Below are positions 51,181 through 59,931 of a stretch of DNA of 64,000 bases, one piece after another (positions within the stretch are counted from its first letter, which is position 1; every line of letters starts with the position of its first letter). A program made the translations under genes and the position numbers. The notes under the pieces are model-generated. The model was not told where the DNA came from and searched no databases. It saw nothing but the letters and a program-made list of their open reading frames with translations. This stretch comes from Micromussa lordhowensis (taxonomy: Eukaryota > Cnidaria > Anthozoa > Scleractinia > Lobophylliidae): contig OZ026600.1 of assembly GCA_964020085.1 (NCBI GenBank), positions 22,844,764 to 22,908,763 on the forward strand, written 5' to 3'.

Positions 51181-51563
51181 ACAAGCCAAAGAGCTAACAA
51201 TGAGTTTAGACAAGTATGCGCATCTTATTAAATGTAAAATCTGGATACGAAACTGGAACAAATGTAAATAGGTCCCTAGGATCCAGTTCTCGTTCACAAA
51301 AAATGAGCATCAAAATGAAGTAGTTTGGCTCATTCACTTGAAATGTGCCGTTAAGTATCAATGCTCTGATTTCCCTCGACACGCCACACTTGACGTACCC
51401 AGACCTTGATTTGTCCTGACACGCCGCAACGAACGTGTCAGGAACACGACACTCTATGACACGTCACGTTTCCCAACACGTCGCGTTCCGATCTAGGATT
51501 CGCCAAGTGTCGTGGAATATCACGGTCCCGTAAATTCCACAAAATTGCTCATTTCACGCAGTG
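51181..51563. repeat. CACTA right terminal region
   Basis: Contains GACACGCC, GTGTCAGGAACACGACAC, ACACGTCACGTTTCCC, AAGTGTCGTGGAATATCACG and ends TTTCACGCAGTG. The same words occur in the left subterminal zone, supporting a pair of ends. Inverted terminal repeat at 51547-51563. Confidence 0.65.
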
Positions 51564-51566
51564 TTT
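51564..51566. repeat. Right TTT target duplication of the CACTA element
   Basis: TTT following CGCAGTG; pairs with 40470-40472. Confidence 0.75.
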
Positions 51567-51653
51567 TAACGGGGAAGGATCTATAATACTTGAACGAAAA
51601 ACGTCCGAATACTGGCTGCGTTTCCAGTTGACACATGCAATTTTTTCTTCCAT
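51567..51653 (-). pseudogene. BEN-domain gene, first coding exon, 5' half
   Basis: ATG at 51653: MEEKIACVNWKRSQYSDVFR, SSIIDPSPL, running straight into the TTT/CACTA border. The frame continues at 40472 on the other side of the element. Through the unexcised element the frame would run into TGA after a few codons. A start ATG preceded by CATC and followed by an uninterrupted frame supports a true first exon. Confidence 0.7.
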
Positions 51654-51867
51654 GATGATAGCAATGTAAGTGAGACAGTGATCGCAATGATTTAGAGCGA
51701 CTTAGGTCTGTTTCAGTCTTTTTATAGTTTTCTTTGTCTTTGATTGGCTCTCAGTTACAGTGTTATGTAAAGTAGTTTGTAGCATTGTTCTCGCTGAAAG
51801 TGAAGAATGATCCTCGCAGTGAATTTTCCAATTTAAGCAACTGGAAAGAAGAAGCCTGAAAAAATCA

Positions 51868-51868
<1 letters not shown>
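51654..51868. promoter_or_regulatory. Upstream flank of the BEN-domain gene
   Basis: About 200 bp between the first ATG and the tRNA-like repeat. It contains CTTTGATTGGCTC (a CCAAT-box core on the minus strand, ATTGG) near 51739-51747. Its role as promoter is inferred. Confidence 0.3.
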
Positions 51869-51901
<33 letters not shown>

Positions 51902-51940
51902 GATACCGGTGCGATGCTCTACCAACTGAGCTATGAAGCC
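51869..51940 (-). tRNA. tRNA-Thr(GGT)-like sequence, probably part of a dispersed repeat
   Basis: The minus strand folds as a 72-nt cloverleaf: acceptor GGCTTCA/TGAAGCC, D arm GCTC/GAGC, T arm ACGGG/CCCGT with TTCGAAT, box A TAGCTCAGTTGG and box B GGTTCGAATCC. The anticodon loop reads CCGGTAT (GGT anticodon), but position 33 is C, not the universal U, and pair 31-39 is A-C, so it is unlikely to be a working tRNA. The flanks (TTCATATCTTCCCGTGAGGAG..., ATATATGAAATAATTCATAT and CTGATTTTTTCAGGCTTC) look like a tRNA-derived repeat family. Confidence 0.6.
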
Positions 51941-52497
51941 ACACATTGGGAGCGAGGTCAATTTGTTGAGTTCATATCTTCCCGTGAGGAGTGAAATGAT
52001 GTAAGTACATGTATATATGAAATAATTCATATATCTCGCTTTTAAACAATTCCATGGGCGTCCTTTGTCATGTCAAGAGACGCCTAGTCCTGATTAAGTA
52101 TGATAAGTGTTACATGTATTTAATAGAACTATTAATAGTGACGACAGAAAAGTCTTTCATTTTTATTTGGCACACCGTTCAGTTGAGTTCAGTTATATTT
52201 TTTGCAAGGAAAAGTTTGGCTGTTGGCACACATTGGCTATATACATTCTGCGTTTAGGTGCGCGCTGTCAAAGTCGGAAGTGTCATTTATTTTTCAATGT
52301 TTTTTAAACTTGTTTGTAGCATTGTTCTCGCCTGTAAAGAATTCCATCCTTTGTCGTGTCGAGAGACACTCGCGATACTAATTAAGTAGAATAAGTGTTA
52401 TTTATTTTAAAACACATAAAATAGAACTATTTTCACTACAGAAAAATTTGTTTTTTTTTTATTTTTTTATTTATTTATTTTTTAATTTATTTTCACT
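51941..52497. repeat. Degenerate tandem copies of a TAGCATTGTTCTCG repeat
   Basis: The block 'TAGCATTGTTCTCGyCTG...ATTCCATsGGCATCCTTTGTCATGTCAAGAGAC...TTAAGTA..ATAAGTGTTA...ATAGAACT' occurs at about 52044-52310 and 52315-52440, with partial copies at 51775-51800 and beyond the LINE at 57980-58170. No ORF of interest. Confidence 0.6.
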
Positions 52498-52850
52498 ACT
52501 TACAATACTAATACTTACACTGCTTACAGTACAATACGATAATTCACGTTACTTACAATACTAATACTTACACTACTTACAATACAATACGATAATTCAC
52601 GCTACTTACAATATTAATACTTACACTGCTTATAATACAATACGATAATTCACGCTACTTACAATACTAATACTTACACTACTTACAATACAATACGATA
52701 ATTCACGCTACTTACAATATTAATACTTACATTGCTTATAATACAATATGATAATTCACGCTACTTACAATACCAATACTTACACTACTTATAATACAAT
52801 ACGATAATTTACGCTACTTACAATACTAATACTTACACTACTTACAATAA
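52498..52850. repeat. 53-bp tandem array, about 6.6 copies
   Basis: The unit ACTTACAATACTAATACTTA, CACTRCTTACAATACAATAC, GATAATTCACGCT repeats with about 5% divergence. It is followed by a GGGGGGGGAGGGGGGG run (52852-52867). Confidence 0.9.
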
Positions 52851-53032
52851 CGGGGGGGGAGGGGGGGTGGTGCTATAACACATGAGATAATTTAAAGTAT
52901 CTAAAAATGTCTCAAAGTGACAAAATCGTTATTGAAACTGAAACTAAAACTAAAACTATCTCTGCTGAATCCCAGCTGCTAACATTTTCTAGAAAGGTCA
53001 GGAGGGGGAGAAGTACATGTAAATGAAAGTAG

Positions 53033-55238
53033 CTAGACCGAATCATCAAGAAAGAGCTGCTTGATGTGGAGCGGTTCAATTTCTTTGTATAATTTTAAAT
53101 AAGAGCAAAAGCTCTCCAGAGTTGGCTTTCTTTCCTTGCTTCTGCAGATCCAAATGTAAAATCTAGCGAGTAGAGAAATATAATCAATTATTCTGTTGTT
53201 TCTCGACGAATCAGGTCTCAAGCCTAGCGCATTTAGTTTACTCAGGTCGCAGTTTTGAGGTAATATGTTATGCTGGTGAAGAAAAGAGGTGAGATGATCC
53301 CAAAAGACTTGCGTTTTGTTGCAGTACCAGAAGAGGTGAAGGATTTTTTCAGGGTCCTTGCTGCAGAAGGTGCACTTGCTGTCGTTTCTAAAACCCATTT
53401 TTAACTAGCACGGTGTTAGTAGCTAGGACTCTGTGTAGGAAGCGAAAATGAAATTCAATTAATTTCGTACTGTTAGTGCACTTTAGAGCTAATCGATAGG
53501 CATTGTTCCAGTTTATATCATGATATTCTTGGATTAAGTTGCTCCATTTCTTTTGGCTAGGAATTGGGGAGGTACTTTTATATTGTAGAAATTTTTGGTA
53601 CGCCAGTTTATTGGGTTTTTTAGATTTCAATATGTCAGTTACAAAAGTTGCTTGCTCTTCAGCATTACCTGTTGAATGTCGAGCCTGATTTCTCCAAAGC
53701 GCCTTAAGAGTGGATATAATTCCGCAAAAGGCTAAAGGGCAGACAGTGATATTGTGCATATGTTCAAATTCTGTTCGCGAGAAAAATAAGTTGGGTTCCT
53801 CCTTAATAAATTGATTTGCGCAGGAAATTTCTGATTGATACCACTTTTTATAAAAGATAGGTTTGTCCATAATTCTAATGAGTGAATTATACCATAGGCT
53901 TTGTGCAAGAAATGAATCAAGAGAGGTTATTTTGTCTTGGTAGTTTAGTTCAGCCCAAATTTCTAAGACTTCTTTGAGGAAGGGGCTTAACCCTTTCGCA
54001 ACCTTTGTGGTATCAGCTTTGTTAAGGTTGTTCAGAACCACGGGGCCTCCAAGCGGCTCTAGCTCAGCATCAATAAAAAGTTTCCATTTTCCCTTACTGT
54101 TCTCGTCTAGATATGTTTTAATCCAAACAACCTTTAGGGCTTTGTTAAAGGATATTATATCTATCATCTTAAGACCACCATCCGGGTAATCCCTAATAAC
54201 AACATCTCTCTTTATTTTGTCCCCTTTGCCGTTCCAGAGAAAGTTAAAGAAAAGGACGTTTATTTCGTTTATAATCTGGGGATTCGATTGTAGGGGGGAC
54301 AGAATGTGAATTATCTGAGGGACTACAAGGCTCTTAAAGACAGAGATTTTTCCAATCAGGCTTAGTCTCCGGAGTGCCCAAGCCCCTAAACAGTTTCGCA
54401 TTTTCTCAATTTTTTCCTGGAAGTTAAGGTTTGCGGTCACCTCTGGGTGAATTGAGAACCATACTCCAAGCGCTTTGACTTTTAAAGTTTTCCAATTAAA
54501 ATTGTATTCCGAGCAAATTGTTGCGTTGCTTCCTGCATGTGAACCGATCCAGAGAGCTTCAGTCTTCTTGCTATTTAGCTTGAGGCCTGATAATTTGCCA
54601 AAGCTTTCCAGGGTCTTAAGGGCTTCAGAGAGAGATTTTTCCGATCCGTCAAGAATAAGAGTCGTATCATCAGCATATTGACTAATTTTGATGTCATTTT
54701 CTTTAATTAGAAAACCTCTTATATCTGAGTTGCTTCTTATTTTTTTCGCAAGAATCTCCACAGCCAAGACGAAAAGATACGGGGAGAGAGGGCATCCTTG
54801 CCGGACGCCTGGATGAACAGTAAAGAAATTACTTGACCAGCCGTTGTTCGAGATGCAACTTTCAGAGTTACAATAAAACGTCATAAACCATTGCACGATC
54901 GAAGCGCCAAAGCCAAAGGAGACCAGAGATTTTCGTATAAAGGACCATTCTAGTGTGTCAAAGGCCTTTTCGAAATCAAGGAAGAGAAGCAGTCCTTTCA
55001 GATTTTTAGATGGGGCATAATTGATTACACTATGTATTAGTCATACAGTTTCTCCAATGAAACGTCCCTTAATGAAGCCAGTTTGGTCGTTATTTATAAG
55101 TTTAGGTAAATAGATCTTTAAGCGGCTAGCAATAGCTTTTGCAGCAATCTTGTAATCACAGTTTAAAAGTGTTAAAGGTCTCCAATTACGTATATAGTAG
55201 AGTTCTTCGCTTTTTTTGGGGATTAATTTAATTATACC
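53033..55238 (-). pseudogene. LINE ORF2, RT second half and C-terminus
   Basis: It reads GLLLFLDFEKAFDTLEWSFI (RT motif A), then VHPGVRQGCPLSPYLFVLAV and KISQYADDTTLILDGSEKSL (catalytic YADD), GLKLNSKKTEALWIG and IKRDVVIRDYPDGGLKMIDI. After a frameshift near 53395 come CTFCSKDPEKILHLFWYCNK (Cys-rich tail) and LLARFYIWICRSKERKPTLE. An in-frame TGA at 55041-55043 (ETV*LIHSV) interrupts. The catalytic residues are intact. Confidence 0.85.
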
Positions 55239-55964
55239 TCATCTCTGCGAAACAGAAAGCTGACCGTTCAGGTAGCCGTAGTTTAATGATTTTACAAGAG
55301 CTTCCGAAAGATCGCTCCAAAACATTTTGTAGAATTCAGAGGGTAGACCATCCAATCCTGGGCTTTTCCCAGCTTCCATGTCTTTTAAAGCTGTAGCGCA
55401 TTCGGCTTCTGTTAGCCAACCTTCAATCGATTCACTTTCATCATTGCTTAAAACCGTGTTATTTGACTGAAAGAAAAACTCAGTGTCTGTTCGATCTGTT
55501 CGAATCTTAGTAGAATACAAATCTTTATAGAAGGCTTCACAGACATTAAGGATATCTTTGTCAGAAGTAGCATACTCATTCTCATTTTTCTTCAAGCGAT
55601 TGATTGTATCTTGTTTATAGTGTCTCTTTTCAAGACTCAAGAAATATTTGGTATTTTTCTCGCCTTCATTGTGCCACCGAATTCTCTAGCGCATAATAGC
55701 ACCTTTTGTGCGATATTCAATAATTTTTTCAAGCTCACAGTTAAGATTGTCTAGCTTTGTATTAAGTTGTAGTATTTGTGACTCACCTTTCGTCCCATCA
55801 GCTTCATCTATTTCTCTTTCGAGGTCAGCTATTCCTTTGTACAGAGCATCTTCCCAGGACTTGGATTTTGAGGTTTTGGCGATCACATAAGAGATTGATT
55901 TTTCTCGAACTTTCAATTTAATCATTTCCCATAATAAGGCAGGATTAACTGAATTATCGGACAT
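55239..55964 (-). pseudogene. LINE ORF2, spacer and RT first part
   Basis: Same frame as 53388-55238. It reads MSDNSVNPALLWEMIKLKVR, then past a TAG (55686-55688) GEKNTKYFLSLEKRHYKQDT, CEAFYKDLYS, WLTEAECATALKDMEAGKSP and GLDGLPSEFYKMFWSDLSEA, ending SQR and TGA 55239-55241, where GIIKLIPKK follows in frame. 'GKSPGLDGLPxEFYKxFW' is RT motif 1 of L1/Tx1-type LINEs. Confidence 0.85.
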
Positions 55965-56790
55965 TTATTCAGTTTTGGTTTGCTGAATAACAATTTTAAT
56001 TGATTTTAAATATTGTTCATCGGTCAGAAGAGCAGAATTGAGCTTCCAAAAGCCTCTACCTCTCGGTTTTTGGTGAAGGGCTATTTCAAGTAGTATTATT
56101 GAATGATCAGTTTTGTATCCAGGTGCAATGTCTGCTAGGTTGGTGTCGCAGATTAGGCTTGAACTAATTAGAAAAAAGTCTAGTCTGCATTGTATTTCAG
56201 GTTTTCTTTGACGCCATGTTTATCTTTGAGATTCTGGATTAAGAATTCTCCATATATCTGTCAAGTCAAATTCTTCACAGGTTTGGCTGACTACTGCCAA
56301 AGCATTTTGGTGTGTCCTACGGAGACCACCCTTCTTATCTTTTTCTACATTCAGCACAAGATTAAAGTCCCCGCCTAATATTATTTCTTTGCATTTGAAA
56401 TCTTTTAGATGGTTAAAGACTTTGTTGAAGAAGATCGGATCATCAATATTTGGAGCGTAGATGTTTGCGATAGAAAGAAGTTTTTCTTCCGCTTTAATAT
56501 CACATATAATGAATCGTCCCAAAGGGTCTGAGAAAATTTTCAGAATAGTTAAATTGAAATTGTTGTTGAAAAGAATACCAACTCCAGATGCATTGCTCGA
56601 GCAACAGCTGAATATTGCTTCATAACCCCATTCACATCTCCAATTGTCTACCTTGTCTTCGATACAATGCGCTTCTTGCAAAAAGTAAATTGATTGATTT
56701 CTAGCTCTGAGCCAATTAAAGGTCTCTCTTCTCTTGTTGTTATTGCCTAAACCCCTCACGTTAATAGAGGCAATTTTTAGACCCGACAGA
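55965..56790 (-). pseudogene. LINE ORF2, endonuclease domain
   Basis: It reads KIASINVRGLGNNNKRRETF, SIYFLQEAHCIEDKVDNWRC, GYEAIFSCCSSNASGVGILF, LLSIANIYAPNIDDPIFFNK and EIILGGDFNLVLNVEKDKKG, then DLTDIWRILNPESQR, TAA (56220-56222), TWRQRKPEIQCRLDFFLIS and KTDHSIILLEI. These are the N, E, D/N and D-H residues of the APE-type endonuclease (NVRG, LQEAH, GGDFN, TDHS). A second TAA lies at 55965-55967. Confidence 0.85.
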
Positions 56791-57477
56791 TTTGATGGGT
56801 TGGTTTATAGTAACGAGAGAAAAAAAAAGAAACAAACAAACAAAACAAAAGAAGGTAATTCAGCAGAGATGAGATTTTACACAATAGCTTAGCGCCTTTT
56901 GAATCTGAAGAACAAAAAGGAATTGAGATGCACGAAATAACCTTGGGATGAATTAATTTTTTCAATATACATATTACCCACCTGGGAAAAGGATGAAAGA
57001 GAACACATAATCAAACATTTAGCATCATAAAAACGGATCCTGACTGAGGGTATGGGAGGACTCAGCATACTTGATGTCATGAATAGAAACAAGAGATAGA
57101 GGAAGCAGTCCTCCACAAAAATGTGCATGAGGCGTTACACTGAGCTGATGCACAGGGAAAAATTGTAACTACGTAGTAGCGGCTACCCCCCAACTTAATT
57201 TGAAATTGAAGATATTTGATGGGTGGTAAGTAACTGATTACCTGCGAGGTGTTAAGATAATAATGGTATAATGCCACATTCGATGGACCAAAAATGCAAA
57301 TTTAGAGTTGGATTGAGAATAATGAATAATATTTATACTTAAGGAGTAGAGAGTACTTTGCCTTTCGGCCAGAGTTTTCCTCTAATATATAACTTATCTG
57401 GCTGCGAATTGCTGAAGGATGTGGGGATTCCATTCTTTCTAGCGGCTTTGAAAGTTTCCATCTGTGATCTTCTTCGC
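56791..57477. other. LINE inter-ORF region
   Basis: Between ORF1 and ORF2 of the L1/Tx1-like element. Short frames only, no motif. It may include the decayed end of ORF1 (57478-57340, WNPHILQQFAARISYILEEN). Confidence 0.4.
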
Positions 57478-57900
57478 TCAATGATTTTGACCGGGTAATC
57501 GCGGAAAATTTGAAATTCCGTGCCCCAGCGCGAAAATTGCTTGAACGTCCTTGTATCTTAAAAAGCGAGCGAGGATGGGACGCGGCTTACCATCTTTGCC
57601 TTTTCCATTTCGATGAACCCGTTGAAGTTCCACGCTTCTGGCATCAGCATAGCCCAGATCGCGCTCCAAAAAAGATCGAAGGACTTCTGTGTCTTCCTTC
57701 CCGTCAACTGTCGTTTCTTCCTTTATATTCATAAACTTAATGTTCTCTCGGCACGAATAAACTTCCATGTAGAGGATTAGATTATGCTGCTCGTTTACCA
57801 TATCCTCGTTTTCTTGAACTTTCGTCGAGAGCTCGGCAATATGATCTTTCGCGGTCACGAGCGCATTGGCATTCTCTTGGTGGTCGAAACGGTAAATACT
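57478..57900 (-). pseudogene. LINE ORF1 (L1 ORF1p-like, RNA-binding)
   Basis: The frame 57858-57478 reads MTAKDHIAELSTKVQENEDM, QHNLILYMEVYSCRENIKFM, VLRSFLERDLGYADARSVEL, QRVHRNGKGKDGKPRPILAR and FLRYKDVQAIF. A coiled coil followed by 'ENIxxxxxxE...xFLExxL....I.xxRxHRxG...RPIxxRFLRYKD' is the Transposase_22 (L1 ORF1p) RRM region, an RNA chaperone that packages LINE RNA. The N-terminus is cut or decayed. Confidence 0.75.
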
Positions 57901-58350
57901 TGTAAGTAATAGGTAAAACGTTTAATAAAACTTGTTATGATGCGCAACTTTTACTTAATTTCTTTTCAGAAGGAAACATTATGCATTTAGGTGCGCGCCG
58001 ACAAGTCTCGGTGTTGTATTAGCATTGTTCTCGTCTGTAGATAATTTCATCGGCATCCTTCGTCATGTCAATAGCACTCTTGATACTAATTAGGGGGTGG
58101 AGAATGATGAAGTGTAAAAAGCGATGTTTATTTTAAAGCACAACAAATAGAACTAAAGTTTTTTTGCGAGAAAAAGTGAGGCTGCTGTCAATTGTCTTGA
58201 AGCGTTGCGGTAGTTAAAAAAAATAAAAATAAAATCCGGTTCTAGAATCGGTTAATTTGTTTTTTTCGAAAAGACATGTTCTGCCTTTTGACACATGCTG
58301 ACACCTCGAAAGTGTTATTAGGGAGATCAAGCATGACGTTATGTTAAACT
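57901..58350. repeat. Copy of the TAGCATTGTTCTCG repeat family
   Basis: 57980-58170 repeats 52245-52435 (GCATTTAGGTGCGCGCCGAC, AGCATTGTTCTCGTCTGTAG, CATCCTTCGTCATGTCAA, AAATAGAACT). Same orientation. The rest is AT-rich. Confidence 0.6.
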
Positions 58351-58498
58351 TACTGTATTTACTTGAATAAGCGCCGCGGTGCTTATTTAATTTCTCGTGC
58401 CACAAGTGTGGCGCTTATTCGAGGGCGGGGCTTATTAACTTTTTTGACCCAGATGTGGCGCTTAATCAAGAGCGGCACTTATTCGAGTAAAAACGGTA
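58351..58498. mobile_element. 148-bp MITE (AATAAGCGCC type)
   Basis: Inverted ends TACTGTATTTACTTGAATAA at 58351 and, as reverse complement, TACCGTTTTTACTCGAATAA at 58498. The interior repeats GCGCTTATT / GGCGCTTATTCGAG. Non-coding, fold-back. Confidence 0.75.
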
Positions 58499-58692
58499 TG
58501 CTGTCTTTACAGTGGAGTGAAAATATTTGTATTTGCGGTGAATAGTAGGAGGCATTTTTTGTGTGAGGATTACAAGAAAAGAATAAAAAATTTGAGGTAA
58601 TCTTTTTTGACGTAACATCATGCGGTAAAATATGGTTATTTAATAATGATTAAATTTTTATTACATTGATCATTGACTTTTGCAGGTTTGGT
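58499..58692. other. Short AT-rich spacer
   Basis: No feature recognised between the MITE and the histone-type stem-loops. Confidence 0.4.
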
Positions 58693-58708
58693 GGCTCCTA
58701 AAAGAGCC
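58693..58708 (-). terminator. Histone-type 3' stem-loop, distal copy
   Basis: The minus strand reads GGCTCT-TTTA-GGAGCC (one G-U pair), followed by ACCAAACC. The ACCA flank is as in histone mRNAs. It lies 80 bp beyond the transposase stop. Confidence 0.55.
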
Positions 58709-58765
58709 ATTTTTAGCGACCTACAGTGCAATGTCGAATCAGCATTCGACGGAGCCGGGCGCGGT

Positions 58766-58781
58766 GGCTCCTAAAAGAGCC
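58766..58781 (-). terminator. Histone-type 3' stem-loop 6 nt after the Tc1 transposase stop
   Basis: The minus strand reads TAA-GTAAAG-GGCTCT-TTTA-GGAGCC-ACCGC. Stem 6 bp, loop TTTA, same as the distal copy. It begins 6 nt after the stop codon. Replication-dependent histone mRNAs end this way instead of in a poly(A) tail; no histone coding sequence is visible nearby. Confidence 0.55.
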
Positions 58782-58787
58782 CTTTAC

Positions 58788-59843
58788 TTAAAATTCGGTA
58801 GCAGCGCCTTGTGCCTCCACCACAGCTGGGATTGCCTTATACAAAACGTTATCAATGTACTTTGTGCATTTCAGCGGGGTTACTTTCCATTCCCAGAACT
58901 TCTTGATGCCATCTACAAGTTCTTGTTTGGTGCGTGGCTTCACTTTGGACTCTAAATAGAACTTCAGTTCTTGCCACATAGCTTCGATGGGATTTAGGTC
59001 TGGGCATTCCGGAGGGGTGGGCCACCAGTTGATATTATTTTCCTCAAAGAAGGCCTTGGCTCGTCTGGAGGTATGCTTCAGGTCGTTATCCTGCATGAAC
59101 CGGTGAACAGGAAGCTTCTCTGTATTGAATGGAAGGAGCATAGTCTCCAGGATGTTGCAATAGAGATCGGCATCCATGATGCCATCAAAGATGCAGATCT
59201 TTGTGGCACCATGTGTACTAACCCCCGCCCACACATGAACCTTCAATAAATGCTTTGGCCTCGGCTTACACTTTGTTGGCTGATCGATCTTCCAGTAGCA
59301 AGTTCGCCGGTACTGCTCGAGAGAGACAGAACACTCATCGCTGAAAATCACGTTTTGAAAAGTATCGCCACTTTCCAAAATGTGCCGTGCAAATTCCAGC
59401 CTCTTCACCTTGTTGGTGTCTCGGATGAGCTGACAGTATGCGGTTCGCTGCAACATCCAGCCTTGTTCCTTGCGACATCGTCACACTGTGAATGAGCTCA
59501 CAGTAATGCCACGCTGTTCGAGCTTCTTTTGTATTTGGCCACTGGTCATTTCGTCGTTCTTGCGCATTTGCTGGTCTATAAAAGCTTTTGCTTCTGTAGA
59601 CAACTTCAACGGTCTTCCTGAGCGCGGTAAATTGGCCAGAGTGCCGGCGGTCTGTAGCTTCTTTACAATGCGCGCCACACTCGGAAAGCTGACACTTAAA
59701 CCTTCACGTTTTAAGACCTTAAATATCCCAGCTGGGTGGAGGCCTTTCTTTTGAAGAAGCTCAATTCGAGTTCTCATGTACAATGACACTTTAGGCATGG
59801 CTAACTGCAATCCCTTGAAAGCCGAACTGACTAAAACACACAA
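58788..59843 (-). pseudogene. Tc1-like transposase with one in-frame TGA
   Basis: ATG near 59843 (a better start is MPKVSLYMRTRIELLQKKGL, about 15 codons in). Two HTH parts: GIFKVLKREGLSVSFPSVAR and SGRPLKLSTEAKAFIDQQMR, EMTSGQIQKKLEQRGITVSS. Then a TGA at 59481-59483 and, in the same frame, RCRKEQGWMLQRTAYCQL. Catalytic DD34E-type residues: D in NVIFSDECSVSLE, D in HRFMQDNDLKHTSRRA, E in PPECPDLNPIEAMWQELKF. It ends EAQGAATEF TAA. About 351 codons, full length. CGA to TGA is the likely break. No terminal inverted repeats with TA were identified. Confidence 0.85.
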
Positions 59844-59859
59844 CTTTTCACTATGGCAA

Positions 59860-59931
59860 CAATCTCGTTCCCAGGGCCCATGTGCCTATTGGTGCTGACC
59901 AAAAGGCACGCGGGCTCTGGGAACGAGATTG
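59860..59931. repeat. 72-bp near-perfect hairpin (CAATCTCGTTCCCAG arms)
   Basis: CAATCTCGTTCCCAGGGCCC ...GTGCCT at the left pairs with AGGCAC...GGGCTCTGGGAACGAGATTG at the right, and the centre (TTGGTgctgACCAA) pairs too. A tiny MITE or structured element just 5' of the transposase start. Confidence 0.75.

Larger units (their letters stand above)
40473..51563. mobile_element. 11.1-kb CACTA-like (EnSpm) DNA transposon inserted in the BEN gene
   Basis: The left end is CACGGCATGAAAAAAGA and the right end, as reverse complement, CACTGCGTGAAATGAGC (13 of 17 identical; the right end starts CACTG, a CACTR terminus). TTT flanks both sides. Both subterminal zones are repeat-rich with TTCCACGGTAC / GTGTCGTGG words. 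Inside are a tnp2-type transposase gene (plus, 47.5-50.3 kb) and a second multi-exon gene (minus, 42.3-47.3 kb) driven divergently, like the two-gene layout of plant CACTA elements. Excising it with one TTT restores the BEN first exon in frame. Both internal genes carry stops, so the copy is inactive. Confidence 0.8.
52870..57900 (-). mobile_element. L1/Tx1-like LINE, near full length
   Basis: On the minus strand an ORF1 (about 57870-57478) precedes an ORF2 (about 56790-53033) with endonuclease, RT and a C-terminal Cys motif region. ORF2 keeps one frame from 56790 to 53388, broken only by five stop codons, plus one frameshift near 53395. Direct repeats of about 190 bp of another family lie on both sides (52245-52435 and 57980-58165). 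Confidence 0.85.

Noticed and set aside
51869..51940. Functional tRNA-Thr gene
   Set aside because: C at position 33 and a broken 31-39 pair, with repeat-like flanks; kept only as tRNA-like.
58788..58800. Histone gene beside the stem-loops
   Set aside because: No histone C-terminal motif precedes the stem-loops; the upstream frame is clearly the Tc1 transposase end.
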